Below are positions 15,270-21,852 of a DNA stretch of 42,764 nucleotides, one piece after another. A model generated the notes under the pieces. The model had not been told where the DNA came from. It saw only the letters and a program-made list of their open reading frames with translations, and did no database searches. Both the position numbers and the translations under genes were made by a program. The DNA comes from Phycisphaerales bacterium (GTDB taxonomy: Bacteria; Planctomycetota; Phycisphaerae; Phycisphaerales; UBA1924): the NCBI GenBank assembly GCA_029260435.1, contig JAJDDG010000076.1, positions 1-42,764 of the forward strand, read 5' to 3'. Every line of letters begins with the position of its first letter. Position 1 is the first letter of the stretch.

Positions 15270-15779
15270 ATGAGGGTTCTCGGCATCGATCCCGGTCTCC
15301 GGCTCACGGGCTACGCCTGCCTGGAGGTCAACCCGGATGATCCGACCCGACTACCGGGCATCATCGAGGCGGGTGTCTTCCGGTTCGGGCGGGGAAGAAG
15401 CATCTCCGATCGGCTGACAGAACTCGCCGACGATCTGGACGGGCTGCTTGCTCGGACATCGCCCGAGTTGGCAACCGTCGAGGCATTATTCGCCCACTAC
15501 GCCCACCCCAAGACCGCGATCACGATGGCCCACGCGCGGGGCGTGATCCTGCTCGCGCTGCATCGCGCGGGGATCGAGATGATCGAGGTCGCCCCCAAGG
15601 AAGCGAAGAAATCTCTCACCGGCTCGGGGCGGGCCTCGAAAGAGCAGGTGCAGTCGGCGGTCCAGATCGTGCTCGACCTGCCCGAACCGCCCGAGCCGCC
15701 GGATGTGGCGGACGCCATCGCGATCGCGCTGAGCGGCGTCCGGCGCCACGCCATCGCATCGATCCATACATCTGCATAA
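15270..15779 (+). CDS. ruvC: Holliday junction endonuclease RuvC
   Basis: 169 residues, the family's usual length. RuvC dimers resolve Holliday junctions by symmetric cleavage after RuvAB branch migration. The acidic metal site is intact: Asp7 in LGIDPGLRLTGYA, Glu71 in ATVEALFAHYAHPKTA, and Asp145 with Asp148 in DVADAIAIAL. ruvA and ruvB are not adjacent. The gene has its own -10-like element and ends 81 nt before the NtrC-type gene across a C-rich, structureless spacer. Confidence 0.97.
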   Translation: MRVLGIDPGLRLTGYACLEVNPDDPTRLPGIIEAGVFRFGRGRSISDRLTELADDLDGLLARTSPELATVEALFAHYAHPKTAITMAHARGVILLALHRAGIEMIEVAPKEAKKSLTGSGRASKEQVQSAVQIVLDLPEPPEPPDVADAIAIALSGVRRHAIASIHTSA

Positions 15780-15860
15780 TGTCTCCCCCCCCACCAACAC
15801 CCACACACTCATCACCACACCCCGTCCCCCTTGCGAATCGACCCATCACCCGGAGCAACA

Positions 15861-17279
15861 ATGGCGAGCGAAACCGAGCAAGACCTGCGGGCGCAGGTGC
15901 TGATCGTTGAAGACGAAGCCGAGCACGCGGACGTCATGGCCGACGCCCTGCGCAAACCCGGGCACGTCTGCACGATCGTGCACGACGTCCCCAGCGCCAT
16001 CGAGGAACTCAAGGGCGGGGCGTTCGATATCGTTGTCACCGACCTGCGCATGCCCAACTCGGGCGGGGCGAACAGCGTGGACGCAGAGGGCGCAAACGCG
16101 GGGTTCGTGATCCTCAACGAGGCGGCGTCGCTCCAGCCCGACGCCCAGACGATCATGGTCACGGCGCACGGCGATGTCGCCACCGCGCGGACCGCGTTCA
16201 AGCACGGGGCATTCGATTTCATCGAAAAGCCGCTCGATCTTGCTCTGTTCAGGTCACTCATCGATCGGGCGGCGGAGAAGGTGCTGCTCAGACACCACGC
16301 CGGCGAATTCTCCGAGCTGGTGCAGCACGACGGGTTCGAGGGGATCATCGCGGGCTCCGAACCGATGCGCCGGATCCTGGAGACCGTCCGCAAGGTCGCG
16401 GCCTCCAATCTCTCGGTGCTGATCACGGGCGAGTCGGGCACGGGCAAGGAACTGATCGCTGAGGCGATCCACAGAAACTCGCTCCGCAAATCCAAGAAGT
16501 TCGTCACGTTCAACTGCGCCGGGCAGAGCGAGTCGCTCATTGAAGATCAGCTTTTCGGGCACGTCCGCGGCGCGTTCACCGGTGCCGAGAAGGACCGGGA
16601 GGGCGTCTTTGAGTACGCCGACGGCGGCACGCTCTTCCTCGACGAGGTGGGCGACATGCCGCTGGCGATGCAGCCCAAGCTCCTCCGCGCCCTCGAATCG
16701 GGCGAGGTGATCCGCCTCGGGTCGAACGACCCGCGCAAGACCGACGTCCGGTTCGTCACCGCGACAAACAAAGACCTGCCCGAAGCGATCAAGGCGGGGC
16801 AGTTCCGTGAAGACCTGTACTTCCGCATCAAGGGCACGCAGGTCCACCTGCCGGCGCTGCGCGAGCGCCGAGAAGATATTCCCCGCATCGTGCGCCACGC
16901 CGTCGCCAGGTTCGCCGGAGAGTTGAACGCCCCCGTCCCTGATATTTCCGACGCCGCGATGATGCGCCTGAGTTCGTTCGGGTGGCCCGGCAACGTCCGC
17001 CAGCTCTTGAATGTCGTGCAGAACATGGTCGTCATCGCGGGCGGCGAACCGCTGGACGTCCGCCATATCCCCGACGATATCGCCTCGGGCGAGGACAACC
17101 CGGACGCCCCGCTCGCATCGGGCGGCTCGCTCGCCGGCACCTCCCTTGAGCAACTCGAAAAACGCGCCATCCGCGAGACGCTCCGCCTCACGGGCGGCAA
17201 CCGCGAGCAGACCGCGAACCTCCTGGGCATCGGCGAGCGCACGCTCTACCGCAAGCTCAAGGAATACGGATTGAGGTGA
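15861..17279 (+). CDS. NtrC-family sigma-54-dependent response regulator
   Basis: 472 residues: receiver domain (about 10-135), AAA+ domain (about 165-390) and Fis-type helix-turn-helix (about 430-472). The phosphoacceptor Asp is in IVVTDLRMP, the switch Thr in MVTAHGD and the Lys in FIEKPLD. The AAA+ domain has Walker A GESGTGKE, the sigma-54 contact loop RGAFTGAEKD and Walker B GGTLFLDEVGDMP. The C-terminal NREQTANLLGIGERTLYRKL is the DNA-binding helix-turn-helix. The receiver carries an unusual Gly/Asn/Ala-rich insertion of about 15 residues right after DLRMP. The start is ATG 15861 with CGGAG upstream. No histidine kinase is adjacent. Confidence 0.96.
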   Translation: MASETEQDLRAQVLIVEDEAEHADVMADALRKPGHVCTIVHDVPSAIEELKGGAFDIVVTDLRMPNSGGANSVDAEGANAGFVILNEAASLQPDAQTIMVTAHGDVATARTAFKHGAFDFIEKPLDLALFRSLIDRAAEKVLLRHHAGEFSELVQHDGFEGIIAGSEPMRRILETVRKVAASNLSVLITGESGTGKELIAEAIHRNSLRKSKKFVTFNCAGQSESLIEDQLFGHVRGAFTGAEKDREGVFEYADGGTLFLDEVGDMPLAMQPKLLRALESGEVIRLGSNDPRKTDVRFVTATNKDLPEAIKAGQFREDLYFRIKGTQVHLPALRERREDIPRIVRHAVARFAGELNAPVPDISDAAMMRLSSFGWPGNVRQLLNVVQNMVVIAGGEPLDVRHIPDDIASGEDNPDAPLASGGSLAGTSLEQLEKRAIRETLRLTGGNREQTANLLGIGERTLYRKLKEYGLR

Positions 17280-17280
17280 T

Positions 17281-17363
17281 GCCCCCTCTCCCTTTCCGGG
17301 GAGAGGTCGAAGATCCGCCGAAGGCGGGGTGGTCGAACGAAGTGAGACCGGGTGAGGGTCTTT
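17281..17363. repeat. Left inverted repeat of the DUF559 cassette
   Basis: It contains two internal hairpins, CCTCTCCC/GGGGAGAGG and CCGCC-GAA-GGCGG, followed by GACCGGGTGAGGG. The stop codon of the DUF559 gene (17362-17364) overlaps its inner end. Confidence 0.75.
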
Positions 17364-17715
17364 ATTCTTCCATTCTTGAGCGAGCAACTCGCAGAATTGT
17401 CCGCAGAACAGCGCCCCGAGATGACATGAACTCGGAAACGGTGAACCGGATCACTTTGACTCCCCACCACTGTTCGATGTACGCGTCGCGAGTCCCGTCC
17501 GCTTCCCGCTTCGGACCATGATGTGAACCGTCCAACTCCACAACGAGTCTTGCCTTGGGGCAGTAGAAGTCAGTGACGTAAGGCCCGAACGCTTCCTGGC
17601 GTCGAAACTTCAGGGCACCGAGTTGTCGATCACGCAAAGCCCGCCACATGACTCGCTCGGGCGGTGTGGAATCCTGCCTGAGTCGGCGAGGCAGGTTGCG
17701 TGATGGTTCGCCCAT
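17362..17715 (-). CDS. DUF559 endonuclease-domain protein
   Basis: 117 residues from ATG 17715. The sequence PPERVMWRALRDRQLG, KFRRQEAFGPYVTDFYCPKARLVVELDGSHH and IRFTVSEFMS is the standard DUF559 layout, a small restriction-endonuclease-like (PD-(D/E)XK/Vsr-related) fold; the Asp of VTDFYC and Glu of VVELDG are the expected metal-site residues. Biochemical function is not established for the family. A longer start (17775) would fall inside the right inverted repeat and upstream of TATGCT, so it is disfavoured. The gene is intact and sits alone between inverted repeats. Confidence 0.9.
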   Translation of the reverse strand: MGEPSRNLPRRLRQDSTPPERVMWRALRDRQLGALKFRRQEAFGPYVTDFYCPKARLVVELDGSHHGPKREADGTRDAYIEQWWGVKVIRFTVSEFMSSRGAVLRTILRVARSRMEE

Positions 17716-17721
17716 AACTGG

Positions 17722-17727
17722 AGCATA
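17722..17727 (-). promoter_or_regulatory. -10-like TATGCT for the DUF559 gene
   Basis: TATGCT (minus strand) ends 6 nt before ATG 17715 and lies between the right inverted repeat and the gene, so the cassette appears to carry its own promoter. Confidence 0.5.
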
Positions 17728-17739
17728 CCGGAAGAAAGA

Positions 17740-17801
17740 AAAATCCCTCACCCGGTCCCGACAAGTCGGGACCACCCTCTCCCTGGAAAGGGAGAGGGGG
17801 C
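17740..17801. repeat. Right inverted repeat of the DUF559 cassette
   Basis: It contains two perfect palindromes: GGTCCCGAC/GTCGGGACC (10 bp around AA) and CCCTCTCCCT/AGGGAGAGGG. Its outer 17 bases are the exact inverse of the start of the left repeat; it lacks the middle section of the left repeat. Confidence 0.75.
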
Positions 17802-17809
17802 AAGAGAAG

Positions 17810-17904
17810 ACATGCTCGTGCTGCGCGTGAGCATGCCACCCAAGAATAAGGAAGGAAAAGAGAGCACTGACCTTCCCTTCGGGGAGGTCAGTGGCACGGG
17901 GAGG
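17810..17904 (+). repeat. REP-like palindromic repeat unit, copy 1
   Basis: Hairpin A (CATGCTC 811-817 with GAGCATG 829-835 of 17.8 kb) is followed by CCACCCAAG, a purine-rich spacer and hairpin B, a 13-bp stem (17865-17877 with 17881-17893) with one T-G wobble, then TGGCACGGGG. The same order and flanks recur on the minus strand at 40536-40661. On the minus strand hairpin B is followed by TTTT, so it could also terminate the STAS operon. Confidence 0.6.
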
Positions 17905-17919
17905 TTGATCGAGGGTGCG

Positions 17920-18261
17920 TCAACTCCCGATCTGGAGCCCGGCGATCGCTGTCGCCTTGTCCGGCGCGAAGTCGAAGACTTTGTCCAGCCCGGTCAGCAG
18001 CATGATCGACCAGACGGCGTCGCTCACCGAGCACAGACGCATGTTCTTGTCCCGCTCGGCGATCGCCTTGCGGATCTTCAGCAGCTGCGCGATGTTCGAG
18101 GAGTTGAGGTATGTCACCTCCGCCATGTCGAGCACGACATCCCGCTTCTTCTGCGGCTCGTCGCTCGTGAGCTTCTGGTGGAGTTCGTTCATCTCCTCGG
18201 AGAGCGCGGGCTCGTCCGCGAGGTCACACACGACAATATTTTCCGACCAGTCCATGGGCAT
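17920..18261 (-). CDS. STAS-domain protein (anti-sigma factor antagonist-like)
   Basis: 113 residues, the size of a single STAS domain. DVVLDMAEVTYLNSSNIAQLLKIRKA contains the conserved Asp and the Ser-Ser pair where anti-anti-sigma factors are phosphorylated, and MRLCSVSDAVWSIMLLTGLDKVFDF matches the C-terminal helix and strand. Such proteins release a sigma factor or another target when dephosphorylated by a PP2C enzyme; one PP2C gene lies at 3550 but linkage is not shown. It follows the GT39-type gene by 30 nt on the same strand, with GGAG upstream. No anti-sigma kinase is adjacent. Confidence 0.9.
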   Translation of the reverse strand: MPMDWSENIVVCDLADEPALSEEMNELHQKLTSDEPQKKRDVVLDMAEVTYLNSSNIAQLLKIRKAIAERDKNMRLCSVSDAVWSIMLLTGLDKVFDFAPDKATAIAGLQIGS

Positions 18262-18291
18262 CGGGGGGCTCCGATCAATGGGGAAATCGCG

Positions 18292-19902
18292 TCACTCGAC
18301 GGACGGTTGTAATTCTACATCGGCTGATCCGGTTGCGCGCACCACTATGAATCCCCGCGAATCGGGCGTGACCTCCGCCACCCTGTCGAACCGCGCCGCG
18401 AGCCCGGCTGCCTCGTACCGCTCCCACTCCGCCTTCTTGAAGACCACGATCGTCCCCGCCTCGGGCACCGCCAACCCCTTGATCGCGTCCTTCTCCCACG
18501 AGCAATCCAGTTCGATCCCCCGCCCCCCACTCCCGCCCCCCAGCTCGCGCATGTACCAGATCACCTCTGGCTTGGAGTACACCGCCTGCCCCGCCCACAC
18601 CGCCACTATCCCGTCCGAACCGATGCCGCGCGATTCGAGGGCATCAACAATCCGGACCGCGGCGTCGTACCCCCTGTCGCGCCCCTCCGGGCGGATGGTA
18701 AACGTCCACCACAACGCGGCGCCGATCAGCACCACCACCCACACCGCGCCGTTGCCCAGCAGCACCGACCGCGCCATCCGCGCGCGTTTGTTGTTGAACC
18801 CGCCCCCCCCACCAATCCCCCCCCCACCAACGCCCCCCCTACCAACGCGGGCACCAACAACGACGTACCCCACCACCGGCCCGATCAGCACCAACACGGG
18901 CAGGGCGTAGCGCGGGTTCGCGAGCCCGTACACCATGCCAACCGCAAGACCCACGAGTACAGATGCGGCAAGCACGCGCGCGATGTGTACCGCCCGCGCA
19001 TCCATCGACGTGCCCGCCTCTGCTTTCGCATTTTTCCCAAACGGGAACGCCAGCGCGATGCTCATCGGTAGCGCGAGCGCCAACGCGCCGGGCACGAGCA
19101 GCGCGACACCTGCGAGCCGATCGGCAGACCACATAAACCCGGTAAAACTCTGGCGGACGATCGTTTCATCATCGGGAAGCGAGGCGTACAGCGCGATCAT
19201 GACCCCGGCACCGATGAATAACCCCAGGAACGGCCCCCCGGCCGCCCACTTCGAAGCTGTTCGACGCTGCGCCTTGTCGCTCACAATCCAAGATCCGAAA
19301 AAGACTGCCATCACCACCAGCATCAGCACCGGGCCTTTGAGTAGTGCCCCGCAGACCATCCCGACGATCACCATCAAGGCGAGCAAACGCGGCTGCCGCT
19401 TGGTCCACTTCTCGCTCGGCACAAGCAGCGAGACCATCGGGAACGCCACGAGCGCGGCGCTGAGCATCAGCAGACTCTCGATATCCGCCGATCGCGCTGG
19501 CGCGATAAACCCCGGCAGCAGGGCTGTTGCCAACCCGGAGGCGAGCCCGCCCGCAGCACCGAACCACCGCAATCCGAACACCAGCGCGAGCAGCGCGAGC
19601 GCGGTGTGCCCCAGCGCAGAGGGCAGCCGCGCAGCGAACTCGTTCTCGCCGAACACCGCCGAACTCGCCGCGATCGCCCATGGCAGCCCGGGCGGTTTGT
19701 TGACATACACCGTTCCGAACATCCGAGTGGGGTACCACTCGCCGGTTTCGAGGATCTCCCACGCCGGAATCGCGCGGTGCCCCTCCGTTTTGGCGAGGCG
19801 TGGCCCGCTCATGCCGACCCACGCGACCACCACACTCACGACAACCACGAGCAGCGCCGCAGCAAACGGTGAACGCGAGATCGTTGCGCCGGGTGCCTTC
19901 AT
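18292..19902 (-). CDS. GT39/ArnT-type membrane glycosyltransferase
   Basis: 536 residues with about ten hydrophobic segments. The N-terminal loop after helix 1 carries RLAKTEGHRA and, further on, VYVNKPPGLPWAIAAS, the pattern of PMT_2/ArnT proteins that transfer sugars from polyprenyl-phosphate donors to lipids or proteins on the periplasmic side. The acceptor is unknown. A Gly-rich loop (GGVGGGGIGGGGG) at about residue 360 is encoded by long G tracts. The C-terminal 150 residues form a soluble domain. It begins 10 nt after the HAD gene and has its own TAGGCT element overlapping the HAD stop. Confidence 0.88.
   Translation of the reverse strand: MKAPGATISRSPFAAALLVVVVSVVVAWVGMSGPRLAKTEGHRAIPAWEILETGEWYPTRMFGTVYVNKPPGLPWAIAASSAVFGENEFAARLPSALGHTALALLALVFGLRWFGAAGGLASGLATALLPGFIAPARSADIESLLMLSAALVAFPMVSLLVPSEKWTKRQPRLLALMVIVGMVCGALLKGPVLMLVVMAVFFGSWIVSDKAQRRTASKWAAGGPFLGLFIGAGVMIALYASLPDDETIVRQSFTGFMWSADRLAGVALLVPGALALALPMSIALAFPFGKNAKAEAGTSMDARAVHIARVLAASVLVGLAVGMVYGLANPRYALPVLVLIGPVVGYVVVGARVGRGGVGGGGIGGGGGFNNKRARMARSVLLGNGAVWVVVLIGAALWWTFTIRPEGRDRGYDAAVRIVDALESRGIGSDGIVAVWAGQAVYSKPEVIWYMRELGGGSGGRGIELDCSWEKDAIKGLAVPEAGTIVVFKKAEWERYEAAGLAARFDRVAEVTPDSRGFIVVRATGSADVELQPSVE
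18803..18839. repeat. Homopolymer C tracts (8, 9 and 7) inside the glycosyltransferase gene
   Basis: Three C runs at 18803-18810, 18817-18825 and 18833-18839 (G runs in the coding strand) lie within 37 bp in the reading frame. They encode the Gly-rich loop. Confidence 0.9.
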
Positions 19903-19909
19903 CCGCGAG

Positions 19910-19915
19910 AGCCTA
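19910..19915 (-). promoter_or_regulatory. -10-like TAGGCT for the glycosyltransferase gene
   Basis: TAGGCT (minus strand) ends 7 nt before ATG 19902; its TAG is also the stop codon of the HAD gene. Confidence 0.4.
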
Positions 19916-20818
19916 CCACCGACCGCTCAGGATCATCTCGATCGCGTGCGCCACGCCGTCCTCGGCGTTCGATTTCGTAGTCACGTCCGCGACCTCGTGC
20001 AACCGATCGACCGCGTTGCCCATCGCGATGCCCAGCGCCGCGCCCTCGATCATGCGGATATCGTTGATCTCGTCGCCGATCGCCGCGACCCGTTCGCGCG
20101 GCACGCCCTGCTCCAACGCGAGACGGTGGATCGCGGTCCATTTGCTGACCTGCGGATCGAAGACCTCCAACAAATGCACGCTATCGTTTTTCACCCCGAC
20201 CTTGCCGCCGTCTTTGGTCGCGCCGACAGCCGCGAAGTGGTGGATCATCGCACGCTCATCGAACCGGGCCTTGATCCCGCGCGCCAGCTCGGTCATGACA
20301 TCCGTTGTCGCCGCGAACCCGAGGCGGACGGTGTGCTCCGGGTGCGGGTCTTCCTCGACAGACGCCGCGAACTTCACCTCGACGTCCATCACCTCGAACC
20401 ACCACCGCGACGGCTCCTCGATCGGGCCCGAATCGATCACCAGATAATCGAACCCCGCCGCGTCCCGGTCCTTGAACAGCAGCGGTGCCCTGTTGCGCTC
20501 GGCGAAGTACTCGCACATCTCGCGCACCAGCCCGCGGTCCATCGCCCACCGATGCATGGTTCTGCCGCTCGCCGCATCGACGATCAGCGCCCCGCCCGCG
20601 GTCACCATCGGCGCATCGGTGCGCCCCGCCGCTGGCGTGCGCCCGTCAATCTCGTCTACCAGGTGCGCCGACTCGATCAGCCCGCGCCCCGTGCAGATAA
20701 CGATCTCGAGCCCGTGCTCATGAGCCCGCTCTACCGCCCGCTTGTTGACTTCGGAAACATGCCCGTCGGTCCCGACCAGGGTGCCGTCCAGATCAACGGC
20801 GAGAATGTCGTAGTTCAC
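19913..20818 (-). CDS. Cof-type HAD-IIB phosphatase
   Basis: 301 residues from GTG 20818. Motif I is AVDLDGTLVG (both catalytic Asp), motif II VICTGRG, and motifs III-IV lie in VSKWTAIHRL and AAIGDEINDIRMIEGAALGIAMGNA. This is the Cof/YbiV subgroup, which dephosphorylates sugar phosphates and other small metabolites; substrate unknown. The GTG start overlaps the upstream kinase stop (GTGA), so the kinase and phosphatase are made together. An open frame extends upstream to 20911 but overlaps the kinase gene. Confidence 0.94.
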   Translation of the reverse strand: MNYDILAVDLDGTLVGTDGHVSEVNKRAVERAHEHGLEIVICTGRGLIESAHLVDEIDGRTPAAGRTDAPMVTAGGALIVDAASGRTMHRWAMDRGLVREMCEYFAERNRAPLLFKDRDAAGFDYLVIDSGPIEEPSRWWFEVMDVEVKFAASVEEDPHPEHTVRLGFAATTDVMTELARGIKARFDERAMIHHFAAVGATKDGGKVGVKNDSVHLLEVFDPQVSKWTAIHRLALEQGVPRERVAAIGDEINDIRMIEGAALGIAMGNAVDRLHEVADVTTKSNAEDGVAHAIEMILSGRW

Positions 20819-21792
20819 TTCGCCACCACCGGCAGCAGCTTTTCGAGCACGTTGAGCGCCCCTTCGAGATAGCTCGGATGTCCCTCGCGGTGCAGGAACG
20901 CGGGCACACACGCCGCCATCAGCACGCGCCTGATATTCGCCAGCTCGCCGGAATCATCGCTGACCAGCAGCCCGAGCTGCTTGCGCGCCTTGGCGATCTT
21001 CGCGACAGGCTTGATCCCCTTGACCGCATCGGGGCGCGCCCAGTAGAGGCGTTCGAGGTACACCGCGTCCTCCACCCAGTTGCCCGCGTGCACCTCCGCC
21101 ATATCAAGCAGCACGCACCCGCCGCCGCCCCATGGTGAATCGTCGGCCCGCACCATCATGTTCCCCGGGTGCAGATCACCATGACACCATGTATCAATCG
21201 GACGCTGCCTCCACCGCTCGACAATCGTGTCGAGATGCTTTGAGACTTCTCTGAGCGCGTTGGTCCACCCCTGCTCGTTTTGGATGTGGTTCTCCTTGAC
21301 CTCACCGCGTGCCTTGGCGACAAGCGTCGCCCACGGTGCCCGCTGCGGCTTCTCGATGATCGGGAACGCCTCGCCCGAATGCTTGTAAAAACTGGCCGCC
21401 GCCTCCGCGAGCGAGACAAACACTTCCTTGTGCAGGCGTGCGGCGAGCGGATCACCCGGCAGGCGCTCCATCACGATCCATGCCAGGTCGTACCCACCGA
21501 GTTCCAACCCCGAACCGACCACGTTCACAAAGTGGCGGTCCTTGCCGGATAGCGCCGTGGCGTACCGGTGCTCGGTCGGCCCGATCGGCAGCTTGACCAC
21601 GACATCGCGCGGGGCGTCACCGGAGTCGTACGTTGCGTATGCGGTTGCAGCCCCCGACCGCTGCCAGTCCACCCTGAACCAATGAAAATCAGAAACCTTC
21701 CCGCCGCAAGCCTCGGCGATCGCGGGCTCGAGCTGCCTACCCAGATCGTGCGGCGAAGCACCGCCGTGAACACCCGAGACCTGCACTGTCAT
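20815..21792 (-). CDS. Phosphotransferase-fold small-molecule kinase (APH family)
   Basis: 325 residues. The catalytic loop CHGDLHPGNMMV at about residue 204 and the metal-binding LLDMAEVHAGNWVED that follows are standard for the APH/fructosamine-kinase-like superfamily; VMERLPGDPL in the hinge supports it. Members phosphorylate aminoglycosides, choline, homoserine or fructosamines, and the sequence does not say which. There is no sign that this is a resistance gene. The start overlaps the stop of a 16-codon leader ORF (ATGA), and the stop overlaps the HAD gene. Confidence 0.88.
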   Translation of the reverse strand: MTVQVSGVHGGASPHDLGRQLEPAIAEACGGKVSDFHWFRVDWQRSGAATAYATYDSGDAPRDVVVKLPIGPTEHRYATALSGKDRHFVNVVGSGLELGGYDLAWIVMERLPGDPLAARLHKEVFVSLAEAAASFYKHSGEAFPIIEKPQRAPWATLVAKARGEVKENHIQNEQGWTNALREVSKHLDTIVERWRQRPIDTWCHGDLHPGNMMVRADDSPWGGGGCVLLDMAEVHAGNWVEDAVYLERLYWARPDAVKGIKPVAKIAKARKQLGLLVSDDSGELANIRRVLMAACVPAFLHREGHPSYLEGALNVLEKLLPVVAK

Positions 21793-21839
21793 AGGCGTCC
21801 GCCCCCCTGCTCGTTGTCGGCTGTGACCTGTCCCTCCAT
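21789..21839 (-). CDS. Putative 16-residue leader ORF coupled to the kinase gene
   Basis: ATG 21839 opens MEGQVTADNEQGGGRL and stops in TGA that overlaps the kinase start (ATGA). A TAGACT element sits 7 nt before it, just as at bioA, and the TAGACTNCGGGTGATGGAG context is nearly the same at both genes. Because the kinase ATG has only a G-rich run ahead of it, ribosomes may reach it through this leader. No regulatory codon run (such as repeated His or Trp) is visible. Confidence 0.4.
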   Translation of the reverse strand: MEGQVTADNEQGGGRL

Positions 21840-21846
21840 CACCCGC

Positions 21847-21852
21847 AGTCTA
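21847..21852 (-). promoter_or_regulatory. -10-like TAGACT for the leader ORF/kinase/HAD unit
   Basis: TAGACT (minus strand) ends 7 nt before ATG 21839; its TAG is the bioA stop codon. Confidence 0.4.

Larger units (their letters stand above)
17281..17801. mobile_element. DUF559 endonuclease gene bracketed by large inverted repeats (putative cassette)
   Basis: The 521-bp segment begins GCCCCCTCTCCCTTTCC and ends with its inverted copy (one mismatch at the next base); the inner ends also match (GACCGGGTGAGGG at left, CCCTCACCCGGTC at right). The single gene inside is the DUF559 endonuclease. It begins one base after the NtrC-type gene's stop codon, which suggests insertion or retention at a safe position. 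I see no target-site duplication and no transposase. Calling it mobile is inference. Confidence 0.5.

Noticed and set aside
17281-17801. CRISPR array near the repeated palindromes
   Set aside because: There are only two inverted copies with a gene between them; there is no series of direct repeats with unique spacers, and no cas gene.
20815-21792. Aminoglycoside resistance gene
   Set aside because: The fold is APH-like but the superfamily covers many small-molecule kinases, and context (HAD phosphatase, GT39) does not suggest resistance.
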